This document shows, piece by piece, positions 44,986 to 56,169 of a DNA stretch of 64,000 nucleotides. Position 1 is the stretch's first letter. Every line of letters begins with the position of its first letter. This DNA is from Cordilura impudica (lineage: Eukaryota > Arthropoda > Insecta > Diptera > Scathophagidae), in assembly GCA_963682025.1 (NCBI GenBank), contig OY821521.1, positions 167,842,209-167,906,208 on the forward strand. The letters run 5' to 3'. Under the pieces are notes generated by a model. That model did no database searches, was not told the DNA's origin, and saw only the letters and a list, made by a program, of their open reading frames with translations. Made by a program: the position numbers and the translations under genes.

Positions 44986-45710
44986 TTTTTTAAGAAAAGT
45001 ACCAGTTTTTCCTTTTTTTTGGCCGTTTTTACCACCTAAAAAAAAGTATTCTTGGCCGATTTTTGTATCCCTGGTGGAATATACATAAAAAATTTCATAC
45101 TATTATTAAATTACTTTATAGAGAAGATAAAAATGGCACTCCTTTACAATTAAGGGCCGTTTTTACCCTCCCCCCCCCCGCCCTAACATCCGAATTTCCG
45201 AATTTCCAAAAGTTTTCCTCTCATCTGATGTTTCTATCTCTAGTGGAGTCCGTATACTATTTTTCATATTCCTAGATTCGTTTATTTAGAAGATACCAAA
45301 TGTAAAATTTTTTCCCTTTTTCGCAGTTTTTCCTCACCTAGACGTTAGAATTGGCAGTAATTTCATTCTTGACTGATGCCCACGTATTCGCTAGAGTCTG
45401 TATACCAAAATTAATATGTTTAAAAGATGCATAAAGTACCATTATTATCCACTTTCGCCGTTTTTGCCCTTAAAATAATTCTGAGCCAAGGTTTGTTTCA
45501 CGGATGGAATCCACACACCAAATTCCATATTCCCACATTCATTTGTTACGAATTCCCCCTTTTTGGCCGAATTTCTAAAAAAAAAAGTATGAATGTCTTT
45601 TTAAAAAAATCCCTTCTTAGTGGATCTCTTCGAAGACAGGGGAACCTGGCTGATGATGAATCAGTCACGCAACTCTTTTATATACATATAGATTTTAGGA
45701 AAGTCTACTC
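44986..45710. repeat. Degenerate tandem repeat with CCGTTTTT and GGTGGAAT phrases
   Basis: Three or so rough repeats (near 45003-45170, 45200-45310 and 45440-45560). Each runs through GGTGGAATATACA or GGATGGAATCCACACACCAA, a CATATTCCTA-like word, and CCCTTTTT with GGCCGTTTTT. A C-run with one G interruption lies at 45169-45183. Origin unknown. Confidence 0.4.
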
Positions 45711-46630
45711 CTGAAGGAAGCAGGTACATTCTTGAGAAATGTTCCTTATTTTTGAAAAGGTATTTTTTGATAAAAGGTTAATCTAAAAAAAGAGACGTTT
45801 ACTTTTACAGCTACAAAGAAATTATTTATTTAATCGTTATTTTTAACTGTATATTGAAATCAATTTCGAATAAATCTTTTCGTGCTCTAACCACAACCAG
45901 TAGACCATTATTTTTTTAAGATTTTTATATTATTATTTTATGTGAAACGGAAATCAGTTTGTTAGCCATCCACAAACACAAACATACCCACAAGTACACG
46001 TATACACCCACACGCCAGCATTTGGAGCAGATAGAAAACATATAACATTCTTTTAAGGCCAATACGTGTACAAATTTTTTGTATCCTATTAAGAACATTT
46101 CTCTGCACATGTTGGTACATAAATATATTGACAATAAAGAGCATTTTTATGTGCATGTTCGTGCTGCGTTATGCGATACGACTACAATGCACAATGAAAC
46201 AAGATTAAAGAATTTTTAAAACAGAAAGAATTTTATTAAATAATTTTAAAAAGATTTTAAATCTAAGCATAATTTTCACTTAAGTTAAGGTTTTTCAGTC
46301 CCATAGCAAGCTGATGACAGCTGTTAGTGTTTAATATACATATATACACATATTTTTATGAATATTTTAATGTCATAATTGTGTTTTATGTATTTTTTTA
46401 TATTTATTTAAATATGTTTATATTTAGATGTGTTGAAGCATTCATATGGAATTGTGTTAAGGAGTATCCTTTTTTTATTCTAAAAGTCGCGTATTCCTTG
46501 CAGAATAATTTGGTTTACTTTTGTTATTTTGCTTTTAACAAATGTACTAATACTGATATGAAGCACACGTTTATTATTCATGCTAGGCACATATGCTTTT
46601 AGCATTGAAAGCGAAATGGTAAAAGAAAAC
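45711..46630. other. AT-rich DNA, no recognised feature
   Basis: Starts with a scrap of 18-bp-minisatellite-like words (about 45735-45800). The segment 45950-46160 is less AT-rich (CCACAAACACAAACATACCC). The open frames on both strands are short and unsupported. Confidence 0.4.
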
Positions 46631-47416
46631 AAGTAAGAAAATTATAGTCGGTCTAGACCGACTATACGATACCCTATACCAGGTCCTATCTCTTAGGCCC
46701 AACTAACTGGACATAGAAAATAAGCAAAAACCAAATTTGAGTCTGATTTTTATTAATTTTTTTGGCTGCAGATATGAAAAAATTCATATCGGATGCTATA
46801 TCTATATGGGGACTAGGTCCGAAAATGGACCGATCCTGATCATGTTTGGTAAAGTCTCTTGTATTTTGCAAAAATATATACAAACAAAATTTGAGAAGAA
46901 TCAATGCAATATTTTTGTTTTTTAATAGATTTAAGTGAAGATCGGGAAGCAGCTCTATATGAGGCCAAAGGTACAATTTTTGGACTACTCATTAATGGAC
47001 GTAATGAACGCATACAAAACCCAATTTGAGTAAGATCTATATGACAATTTGGATCTTATGGCAATTTATGTCGATTTCATAGGGGTAATTTGTGTGGGGG
47101 CTAGGTCTGAACATGGACCGATTCTCACCAATTTCAATAGCGTTCATCCCATGGCCGATAAAAGCTTATATTCCAAATTTCGTCAAAATATATTCATATT
47201 TGCGACCTGCAGTTTGATTACAAGCTTTACATGGACACACAGACGGACGGACGGACGGACGGACGGACGGACGGACGGACATTATTAAATCAACTCAGAA
47301 AGTGATTCTGATTCGATCGGTATAATTAAAGATGGGTCTAGGTCAGATATTTTTGGTTGTTACAAACAGCAGCACAAAGTCATTATACCCAAACCACATA
47401 GTGGTATAGGGTATAA
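46631..47416 (+). mobile_element. DINE-1-like element copy D7 (best complete copy)
   Basis: This 786-bp copy starts AAGTAAGAAAATTATAGTCG with the perfect palindrome GTCGGTCTAGACCGAC, then ATACCCTATACCA. It ends TAGTGGTATAGGGTATAA, so ATACCCTATACCA and its inverse form near-terminal inverted repeats. A (GGAC)n run lies at 47244-47280. The layout (subterminal palindrome at 5', internal GTCC/GGAC microsatellite, short inverted 3' end) is that of DINE-1-type, Helentron-related elements in flies. The relationship is inferred from structure. Confidence 0.75.
47244..47280. repeat. (GGAC)n microsatellite within D7
   Basis: Nine uninterrupted GGAC units. Other copies have shorter, degenerate versions at the same position. 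Confidence 0.95.
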
Positions 47417-47580
47417 ATACTGATATTTTAAGGATTGTTTTATTTATTAAAATTCACCAAACAAATTGGATGAGGTTTTGAGGTCAAAGATGTGTGTGGT
47501 AAACAGTGGCTAAAAGTAAACGAAATGTTTTGATAATAGCAAGTCTATAAATACTAATAAATATTTCAAATGTTAGTGAG

Positions 47581-49615
47581 ATGGTCAAATATTGCTGGCT
47601 GTTTATATCGGATTTGGGTGTTAAATGTGGAAAATCCCAAAACTGGGCTAATCCAAGAAAAACAAAGCCCCTGGAGAGGACCGCGTCAGCTATGAATTCT
47701 TTAAGAACTCAACGGATATTTTTGTGGAAGAGCTGGCAAACACATACAACATCATATATGAAACAGCAAATTTGGATGAAAAATTTACGACAAGTATACT
47801 TTTTCCAATTTATGAGTAATTATCGTGGTATATCTTTTATAAATACAATTGCAAACATTTGTATGGGCATTCTAAATAATCGTCTTAACTCGTGGCTAAC
47901 TAAATACAATAAACTCTCCGAATACCAAGCTGGATTTAGAGAAGGATACTCAACAGTTGATAATTTATATAGTTTGTCCGCAATTGCTCACCTTAAGTTC
48001 AAAGAAAACAACAAATTTTATGCTTTTTTCGTTCATTTCATAAAATCTCAAGGAAATCTCTTGTTTATAAACTTAATACAATTGGCGTATCAACAAAAAT
48101 GGTCCAAATGATCGAAACCATATATAGTAACACTAAATTTAAGGTATGGGATGGAGAGGAGGTCTCAGATGAGTTTGAAACTGGTTCTGGAGTTAAACAA
48201 GGCTGTTTATTTTCACCAACACTTTTTTCAATATATCTAAACGATTTGCATGAATATGTAGGAGGTGGAATAAATATAGGTTCTACACATGTAAGATTAC
48301 TAATGTATGCTGACGTCATCGTAATTGTAGCTGATGATATCGTAACAATGCAACAAATGATAAATCAACTTGAAAGATATTGTGAGATGTGGAACCTGCA
48401 GATCAATTTAAGCAAATCAGAAATAATTATATACAGAAAAGGTGGAAGAATCGCAAGACGGGAAAGATGGACCTTTAATGGTGAGCCTGTAAGAATCACA
48501 AATGAATATACATATTTGAGAGTTACTTTATCACCTAAAATATATTTAAAAAAACACGTTGAAAAAAGAAATTTATCTGCAAAAAACAGCATTAATGCAA
48601 CATGGAATGATTTTTTGGCGAATAAAGAGATATGCTTAAAAGCAAAATGGAATTTGTTTAAATCGGTATGCCGTGGAATTCAGTCTTATGCCGCCCAAAT
48701 ATGGGGATTTTCTTCTTTTGAAGAAGTAGATAAACTTCTACGTTTCTTTTTAAAAAGAAAGACTGCCACCTTTTACACCCACATATATATTGATGCTGGA
48801 AACTGGTGTAGAAAATAATTTTATATTTATATTGGATTTACATCTAAGATATATTATTGGAACATTACATGAATACAACAACGACCGTTTACCAAACCAG
48901 CTTACAAGAATTATAATGCAAAAAAAAGTGTATCGGTATGAGCAAATAGATGCACTAGCTAACGAAGTAAATACTTCCAGAGTTTCAGAATGCTCTACAA
49001 AAGAAAGCTGGGAACAATTAAGATTTGATATTTTATCAGGATTGAAATTTAAGGAACTACAAAATCATTTAGAAAAAGCAGCTACTACAAACCGGTTTTA
49101 CTCTAAACTCAATTACACGAGGCCTCAATCATATTTTGAAATTTCAAATAACACGACAGCTATTAGCTACATATTCAAAGTTAGAAGTGACCTGCTTGAA
49201 TTAAATGGAACAAGGTTTCAGCAGCAAAGATCCCGTGATTGCACGTTATGCAATCTAAATCAGATTGAAAATATTTTACATGTCATAGCCATATGTCCTA
49301 TTTTGCGTCATATCAGATATAAACATTTTAAAAAGTTTACCTTGACTGAAAATGAGTTAATAACTATTGTAAACAACCCTACAGAAAATTTTAAAGAAAT
49401 ATATGGATTCATTATAGGTTACAGGAAAGCGCTCTTAAATGAGTATAACTATTACCCTTATTATATAATACACAAAAACATTATCATATTTATCTCTTTC
49501 CGACTGACGACATTAAGTCATAGTCGTACGTTCTTATTTTTTTATTTTATTATTATTTTATTTATTATTAAAAAAAAAAAAAAAAATTTTTATCACAAAG
49601 AAATGAATTAAATAA
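47581..49615 (+). pseudogene. Plus-strand non-LTR retrotransposon, RT to C-terminus, frameshifted
   Basis: The protein can be followed through at least four frame changes. KAPGEDRVSYEFFKN is in one frame (about 47665-47710). SNYRGISFINTIA through YQAGFREGYSTVDNLYSL is in another (47815-47980). GSGVKQGCLFSPTLFSIYLNDL and RLLMYADVIVIVADD are in the segment 48099-48818. ETGVENNFIFILDLHLRYII onward is in 48790-49611. The catalytic box is MYADV where active enzymes have YADD. QINLSKSEIIIYRKGGRIAR and WGFSSFEEVDKLLRFFLKR are typical of the RT thumb and the following region. Near the C-terminus CTLCNLNQIENILHVIAICP has zinc-knuckle Cys and His residues. A poly-A stretch (49569-49586) lies near the 3' end. 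No endonuclease is present, so it is 5' truncated. Clade not assigned; it differs from the minus-strand LINE. Confidence 0.8.
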
Positions 49616-49735
49616 AGAACATTTAACTAACTAAACTGGGCTAATCAAAATATATACGTAAAGAGCGTCACTATGTTTCAAAATCTTATATCTGATATGA
49701 ATGTTTTTAGAAGAATTTAAGTCAACTAGCAGAAG

Positions 49736-49860
49736 CCAACCCTCATAATTCGAGTGCAAATTCTACGAATTTTTTTTTTTTTTCATTTAATAAATAATTT
49801 TATAAGAGCCTAAAGCTACACTGAAAAATTTTAGGCAACTCACAATTCAACACTTTTTAA
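49736..49860 (-). mobile_element. Helitron 3'-end fragment H7
   Basis: Minus strand: CACTCGAATTATGAGGGTTG, then GCTTCTGCTAG. The terminal CTAG lies at 49736-49739 and the hairpin is slightly damaged. The continuation (TGTTGAATTGTGAGTTGCCT) resembles H6. Confidence 0.5.
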
Positions 49861-50110
49861 ATAAAATTCATTAAATTTCATTATAAATATTTGTTGAACA
49901 CACAGAAGAAGAAGAAGAAAGGGAGTGAAAACGCCGTGGACTAACATAGACATGGCGTGAGCACGCATCAATTTTTTCTGTTTATTAAATTGGGCCAACT
50001 CTCCACAAAATTGTGTCAAAATTTCCTGATGTTTCATTAGTTAGTAAACAAGTGACCGTTACAAAAATGATACTGTTTTTAAAGTTTGAGAAAAAACGGA
50101 TTGCAAAGAG
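49861..50110. other. Unassigned DNA before the mariner fragment
   Basis: May include the mariner 5' untranslated end, but I could not match the 3' terminal sequence seen at 51975-52010. Confidence 0.3.
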
Positions 50111-50356
50111 TTTCCGTTTTGATTAAACATTGTTTTTTGTTGGGAAAAAATGCTGCCCAATCCAAGGAATAGTGAATCATTGCTATCATATTCAATGGAT
50201 AAAAGATGGTACTCCGAATATAAACATGGTCGTATGAGCACAAATTATGATTGTCCAAATGAGTCAGTTACCGAAGAAAACGTAAGAAAACTGTATTGGA
50301 TGATCGAAATATTAAAATGAGTGAGATTGCTGGCATCATAAAGATATCAACAAAGT
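50111..50356 (+). pseudogene. mariner transposase, N-terminal fragment
   Basis: Across frames the DNA encodes IKHCFLLGKNAAQSKE, then WYSEYKHGRMSTN, then EENVRK, then LDDRNIKMSEIAGIIKIS. This is the paired helix-turn-helix order of mariner transposases (FLLGK, then W-F-x-E-F-x-x-G-R, then the second HTH). It has at least two frameshifts. It stops at a TA-rich tract (50371-50387) where Helitron H8 begins. The C-terminal part is found at 51691, about 1.3 kb away. Confidence 0.65.
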
Positions 50357-50387
50357 GAGTTCGGAATATATTATATATATATATATA

Positions 50388-50758
50388 CAAGCAGATTCCA
50401 GCCCTCGAAATTCGAGTGCAAATTCTAGGAAATTTTATTTTTTCATTAAATAAAGACCCTAAGAGTATGCTAATCAATTATAGCCAATTGACAAATCACC
50501 AAAAAAAAAAAAAAACAAACCCATTTTTATTACACATAACACATTAACAAATGTAATAAGCACACACATAGCATTGTATAATTCTATGTATGTGTTAGTA
50601 GCAACTTTAAATGCAATTTACTCAAAATAAAAATCTGTAAATCTGCAAATCGACTAAAAAGAAATACCTTTCAAATAATATACGTTTGGTCAGAATCGAT
50701 AAAACGGTAGAACACAACATCAGTCACAAGAAATCGGCTAGCTTATTTATATTATAGA
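50388..50758 (-). mobile_element. Non-autonomous Helitron copy H8
   Basis: Full-length on the minus strand: a 5' TCTATAATATAAATAAGCTA and a 3' hairpin CTCGAATTTCGAGGGCTGGA, then ATCTGCTTG, so the canonical CTAG reads CTTG. 371 bp. It lies between the mariner N- and C-terminal pieces. Confidence 0.8.
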
Positions 50759-50842
50759 TTCTAAGTGTATAATGGAATTTATTGAATTTCATTTAAAAAT
50801 TCACAACTTAATGAATTTATTTTAATTATGTTTTAATGAAAA

Positions 50843-50884
50843 AATAAAATTTCCTAGAATTTGCACCCGAATTTTGAGTACTGA
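50843..50884 (+). mobile_element. Helitron 3' scrap
   Basis: ATAAAATTTCCTAGAATTTG and CACCCGAATTTTGAG match the last ~40 bases before the Helitron terminus. Confidence 0.4.
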
Positions 50885-50929
50885 GCGCCGCTTTTTTATT
50901 TGAAGTTGAGGGACTGATTGTACCTATTT

Positions 50930-51080
50930 TGAAGATTTTTAATAGCAATCCACTCGGGATATCAGAAAATCATTTTCGTAATCGTGATTTCTACTGACGA
51001 ACAGACGGCCAAAAGGACATCGCTATTTCAACTCCGCTTGTTAGAAGGATCGAGAATATATCTGTGTATTTTATGAGATT
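50930..51080 (+). mobile_element. Second DINE-type family, fragment
   Basis: AACAGACGGCCAAAAGGACA, TCGCTATTTCAACTCCG, GGATCGAGAATATATCTGTG and TATTTTATGAGATTAT follow the order of the family at 24440 and 56560. Confidence 0.45.
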
Positions 51081-51081
51081 A

Positions 51082-51412
51082 TCCATAATATTAATAAGCA
51101 AGACAATTTTTAGTGACCTCTTCTAAGCCTTTAGTTATCAACCCATTTTGACAAAACATATATCAATTGAAAGCTATGTCTTTGCAGATGTGCACCATCT
51201 TTACAGTTGTGCACCATCTGGTACATTTTTGTTTGGACGCGTACATAAAACACATTGAACTTTACAATGCTGTGTGTGTGTGTTTATTAAATTTGATAAT
51301 GTCTTTGCAAAAAATTTATATCAAAAGCCCTGTGTTGAATTGTGAATTTGCTAAAATTGATTAGCATACCTTTAGGCTCTTATAAAATTATTTATTAACA
51401 AACCCATTTATA
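51082..51412 (+). mobile_element. Variant Helitron copy (subfamily 2), plus orientation
   Basis: Begins TCCATAATATTAATAAGCAA and has diverged counterparts of the interior. Its 3' part (CTTTAGGCTCTTATAAAATT, AACAAACCCATTTATA) is also found inverted at 52013. The expected 3' hairpin and CTAG are missing, because H9 follows directly. Confidence 0.55.
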
Positions 51413-51416
51413 TATA

Positions 51417-51689
51417 CAAGCAGATTCCAGCCCTCGAAATTCGAGTGCAAATTCTAGGAAATTTTATTTTTTCATTAAATAAAGACCCTAAAAGTATGCT
51501 AATCAATTATAGCCAATTCACAAATCAACACAAAAAAAACAAACTCATTTTTATTACAAACACATTAACAAATTTAGTAAAACACACATAGCATATGTAT
51601 AATTTTATGCATGTGTTAGTAGCAACTTTAAATGCAATTTACTCAAAATAAAGGAAAAACTTTAAAAATCTGTAAATCTGAAAATCTGC
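51417..51689 (-). mobile_element. Helitron copy H9, 5' truncated
   Basis: A minus-strand 3' end identical in form to H8 (hairpin, then ATCTGCTTG). The sequence follows the family up to CTGTAAATCTG near 51680, where mariner sequence starts. Confidence 0.7.
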
Positions 51690-51690
51690 T

Positions 51691-51890
51691 TTGGTTTCAG
51701 AAAAATTGAAGTCACTACATCATAAACTGCTTCCCCATCCACCGCAATCTCCAGATCTGGACCCCCAGGGATTATTATTTATTTTCAAACTTGAAATAAT
51801 GGGAAAGAGATTTTCCACAAATGAAAAAGCGACGGAAGCCAATTTTCGAGAGTTGACAAATCGTATTTTTTCATGGCTATCATGATGTTA
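51691..51890 (+). pseudogene. mariner transposase, C-terminal fragment
   Basis: A 64-codon open stretch reads LLPHPPQSPDLDPQGLLFIF, then MGKRFSTNEKATEANF. Mariner transposases have H-P-P-Y-S-P-D-L-A-P-S-D at the third catalytic Asp, then a K-R-F-S-S-N-E segment, so the match is specific. It ends at a stop near 51885. It is probably the tail of the element whose head is at 50111. Confidence 0.75.
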
Positions 51891-51974
51891 GAGGATCGTT
51901 GAAAGAAGTGCATTTAACATAACGGAGATTACATTAAAAAATAAAATTGATTTAAAATCCAAAAAACAGCTTTT

Positions 51975-52010
51975 TTATTGTTAGGCCACTAAGTTTTCAC
52001 TCCATGTAGT
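51975..52010 (+). mobile_element. Putative mariner 3' end
   Basis: TTATTGTTAGGCCACTAAGT followed by TTTCACTCCATGTAGTATA, about 100 bp after the transposase stop, is where the terminal repeat should be. The matching 5' terminus was not found. Confidence 0.4.
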
Positions 52011-52012
52011 AT

Positions 52013-52334
52013 AAATGGGTTTTTTAATAATTTTAAATGAGCCTAAAGGTATGCTAATCAATTTTAGCCAACTCAAAATTCAACTCAGGGCTTTTGATAT
52101 TCATAATAAAAACAGACACAGTATGTGCTAAATGTTTCTGTTAGTAGCAAATTTAAATACACATTACCCAAAAAAAAAAAAAAAATAAAAATTTCCAGAC
52201 CGTGCAGATCTATACATTTTGTGTAGAGCTAAACAGAAATACCTTTCAAATGAGGTATGTTTGGTCAAAATCGGTTACTAACTACAATTTTTATATCGGT
52301 CACAAGAAATCGCCTTGCCTGTTTTGTATGGAAA
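52013..52334 (-). mobile_element. Variant Helitron copy (subfamily 2), minus orientation
   Basis: The inverse of the 51082 copy, with ATTGATTAGCATACCTTTAG and GCGATTTCTTGTGACCGATA on the minus strand. With 51082-51412 it forms a ~320-bp inverted repeat around H9 and the mariner tail. Confidence 0.55.
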
Positions 52335-52613
52335 CTATGAAAAAATGGTTGCTGTTGAGTTGCATTTCTTTTTTGTTTTGGATTTTCTGGATATAATTCA
52401 CTGAGCTATTATTACTGTGATAAAGTCTAAACATAATTTTGAAAAATTTCAATATTGATCTTCATTAATATGACCCAAGCCTATGCAGCAAACCGAATAT
52501 CGCGTATCCTTATGCTAATTACTTGTTACTCTTTTAAGGTACACGTTGAAAAATCATAACAATAGTTTTCCAAGAAAAGGTAGTTTTCAAGAAGAAAACA
52601 TTTTTAAAAAAAG
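52335..52613. other. AT-rich DNA, no recognised feature
   Basis: Includes a short scrap of AAGAAAAGGTAG-like minisatellite words near 52570. No gene. Confidence 0.4.
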
Positions 52614-52671
52614 TAACCCATAAAAACCAAGTTTTTATTATACTCCCTTTCTTTCGGTATGATATTCACTA
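52614..52671 (+). mobile_element. ATGCGTGACT-repeat element, 5' end only
   Basis: TAACCCATAAAAACCAAGTT, then CTCCCTTTCTTTC. The element stops at the foldback transposon. The matching 3' end is at 56170-56262. Confidence 0.5.
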
Positions 52672-54760
52672 GGGTGGCCCTTAATAAAAAAAAAGTGTTC
52701 AAACTCTCGGTTTCACCCCCTAGATATATGCGATTAGCAAAAAAAACTGAGGAATACAAAGTTTTGGGTCAATAAAAAAAAATTTAGAGGTGCCTCAACG
52801 CGACTGAAAATTTCAAGTGTGTTTATGTGGGGAAAATATGACTTTTTTTCAGATTTTGCGAAAATTTCGTTCTATAGTTTAATTTTTTCGACAAGTTGTT
52901 ATATGAATCGATATCAGCACTAAATTATCTTTCCAAAAAGCTATATGACTTCAAAAACGAATAAAAACTCGCCAAGAAATAACAAATGCCCCAGACCACT
53001 TTTGTGCCAAAAAAAACTCTAGGTCATGATATGTGATGAACATTTTTCAACTTTAACAAATTGATTAATCTCATAATTTTTTTTCGGTTTCTATATATAT
53101 AAGTGCTCAGATGCGAAGTATTGTTTTATTAACACGTTGCTAACCTATTGCGAAATGACACCAAAAATGGAAAATTTTTTTGTTAAAACTTTGAAAACTC
53201 CTTTTTTAGGTTTTAAAAAATTTTCTTAAACAAAATTTCAAAAAATGGATCTGGCACTTCAGGGTTATCTTAAACATTTGTCAGAGATTAATTGTGTGAA
53301 TTTTTAAGTAAATTCCTCTCCCAGAATTTTTTTTTACAAAGACTTATTTTTTCCGGATTTCGAGAAAAATTAGTTTTTTTGTGAAATATTCAGTAAATGT
53401 ATTCTTTCTAAATACTTTCTATGAAAAATTTATCAGTTTTCTACTTTTAAATGTCATATTTTATCTTAATAGCTTAGGGTTTCTCAGAAAATAATATGAC
53501 CACATTAACCCTTTTGGACTTGGGGTCGCATATGACCCCAAGCTAATGAAAGACAATTTATTAAAAATATCTTATATTTTGTAAGTGCTGTTAAATTTTT
53601 AGATGTGACGCTTAAAATATAATAACCAAATGTGGAAGTCCTCCACGCTAACAATTTGTAATAAATCGAACAATGCTAATCCATTACTTGCCGAGGCCAA
53701 ACTATGAATATTGGCATATTTAAATAAATTAATTGTTCTATTAAACTAGATGAAACCCTTACTATGGGTTGGGGAATAGAATTGTGCTATATTTTACGAA
53801 AACTTACCCTTATGTGCTCATAGGGTTAAAATTATACAAAATGCAACAGTATTTGCAAAATATTTGAATTTTTTGACTTAATCGTCCTATTCTACCTTGG
53901 GGCCAAATGTGGCGCCAAGTCCAAATGGGTTGATGGCGTCAAATTACAAAATCATCATAATCATCAAATCATAAAAATCGGTTAAATATAGCACAATTTT
54001 ATTTCCCAACCCATAGTAAGGGTTTCATCTAGTTTACTAGATCCATTAATTTATTTAAATATGCCAAAACTCGTAGTTTGGCCTCGCCAAGGAATGCGTT
54101 AACGTTGTTCGATTTATTCCAAATTTTTAGCATGAAAGTCCTGCACATATGGTTATTATATTTTGGGCATCACATCTAAAAATTCAACACCGCTTGAAAA
54201 ATTTTTAATTTTTTTTTAATAAATTGTTTTTCATTAGTTTCGGGTCATATGCGCCCCCAAGTCCAAAAGGGTTAATGGGGTCATACTATTTTTTTCAGAA
54301 ACCCTAGGCTATTCGATAAAATGTAACATTTAAAAGTAGAAAAGTGATGAAGTTTTGATACAAAGCATTTAGAAAGAGTACAATTACTGAATATTTCACA
54401 AAAAACTAATTTTTCTCGAAATCCGCAAAAAATAAGTCTTTGTAAAAAAAATTCTAAAATTTTAAAATTTAAAAAAGGAGTTTTCAAAATTGTATCAAAA
54501 AAATTTTCCATTTTTGGTATCATTTCGCAATAAGCTATCAACGTGGTAATAAAATAATACTTCATATCTGAGTACTTATAGGTATAGAGACGAAAAAAAT
54601 TATGGTTTTAATCAATTCGTTAAAGTTGGAAAAATGTTCATCACATTTCATGACCAAGAGTTTTTTTTTTGGACAAAAGTGTTCTCAGTTTTTTGCTATT
54701 CGCATATTTCTAGGGGGTGAGACCGAGAGTTTGAATACTTTTTTTTATTAAGGGCCACCC
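52672..54760. mobile_element. Large palindromic foldback transposon copy 2
   Basis: GGGTGGCCCTTAATAAAAAA at the left faces its inverse at 54752-54760. Pairing segments continue inward in order, for example AACCCTTACTATGGGTTGGG (about 53755) with CCCAACCCATAGTAAGGGTT (about 54004). The centre is near 53900. The arms are roughly 0.8-1.2 kb with some insertions or deletions. The motif GACTTGGGGTCGCATATGAC near 53517 appears inverted near 54250. No transposase frame is visible, so it is non-autonomous. The 94-codon minus open frame at 54281-54565 is inside an arm and not conserved in copy 1. Confidence 0.85.
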
Positions 54761-54990
54761 TTCTATTCACATTAACATTAGATGTCCTCACAACAATTTC
54801 CAAAGTTCTCCCTGTTATAGAACTCGTGATATTTGATATTGAATAATTATCTTGTATGAGAGGTACCACGTCCCCCGATCCGATACCACACATTTTCGTT
54901 ATGACTACTCACATTAACAATAGATGACCTTACACCAATCTTCAAAGCTCTGCCTGTTATAGAACTTGAGATATTTGATATTGAATAATT
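54761..54990. repeat. Two tandem ~125-bp repeats
   Basis: CACATTAACATTAGATGTCC ... CTGTTATAGAACTCGTGATA ... TTGAATAATTATCTTGTATG is repeated with changes from 54910 (CACATTAACAATAGATGACC). Confidence 0.6.
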
Positions 54991-55039
54991 ATTTTATATG
55001 GGAGCTGCAAATCCCCCTGGATTTGTAAAAAATCGAGTT

Positions 55040-56135
55040 AAAATATAGTTTTTTAACCATTTTGCTCGACGACATCTGAGATATCGAGATATGAACGATT
55101 TTCCATTCCAAATTTTTACGCTTCTCAAGCCGGCCACTCTAAAAGTAAACAGCCCAAAAATCGGTTGGGGTATTTCGAAGAAGGTCAAACAGTTGTTTTC
55201 TTGGCTCCACAATGCTAAGTTTTCGAGATATAAGAGATTTTATATTCCCGCACAAAATTTAACGTGTTTCAATCTGAAACTTCTTAAAAAAGTAAACGCC
55301 CAGTTCTGTTAGGGTGTCCGGACTAAAAAGTTAAACCAATTTAGCTCTACGACGCTTAGTTTTCGAGATATAAGATATTATATGTTCCCAGCCAAAATCT
55401 TACTACTTTTGATCTTACAACCCAAAAAATAGTTTTGTATAAAGAGGGGACAAAATTCCAAAAAAAAAATGTTCTGTTACCTGCCAAACTTTTACTTTTT
55501 TAATTTAGCAACATTAATTATAGTTTTTAAAGAGATGTCAAAATATGAGCAATCAATTTCGGTCTACGAAGCTGTGTTTTCAAGATATAAGCGATAATGT
55601 GTTGCCAAAATTTAACATTTTCGATCTGGCAATCATAAAATTTTTTTTAGTGAGTAGCTCTACGATGTTTATTTTTCGAGATGTAGGCGACTTTATTTTC
55701 CCGGACAAAATTTTACGCTTTTTGATCTGGCAAACCCAAAAATAGCAATCACCCAATTCAGATGGAGTGTTGCGGCTTAGGGGCATATTGCAACAGTGTT
55801 GTTATACGACACTTATCATGCGAAATATAAGCCATATATATTCGCCGTAAAAATTTAAGTATTTTTTAATCTGGCAACCCTAAAAACAGTTTTTTTTTGC
55901 AGAAGGCAGAATATATCACTAATTTAATGATGATAAGCTTTCGGGATATAAGCTATTATTTGTTCCCCTCCAAAATTCATGTTTCTCGATCTGGCAACCC
56001 TAAAAATAGTTTTTAAAGACAGACCAATATTTAACTAATTTTACTTTACGATGCTTAGTGTTCGAGATATAAACGATTATATGTTCCCCTACAACCTTTT
56101 ATGTTTTTGATCAGGCAACACTAACAATAGTTCCT
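55040..56135. repeat. Degenerate tandem repeat of ~120-bp units
   Basis: Units contain ACGATGCTTAGTTTTCGAGA, TATAAGCGATTATATGTTCC, AAAATTTAACGTTTTTGATC and TGGCAACCCTAAAAATAGTT. The TTCGAGATATAA landmark recurs near 55221, 55361, 55577, 55674, 55819, 55939 and 56060, giving spacings of about 97-145 and one of 216. Short open frames here are incidental. Confidence 0.65.
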
Positions 56136-56169
56136 GGGAGTCCACTCTCTTTCAACAATATTGCTATAG

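Noticed and set aside
46686..46976. 96-codon minus open frame and 62-codon plus open frame
   Set aside because: Both are inside DINE-1-like copy D7. Similar frames appear in other copies only where stops happen to be absent.
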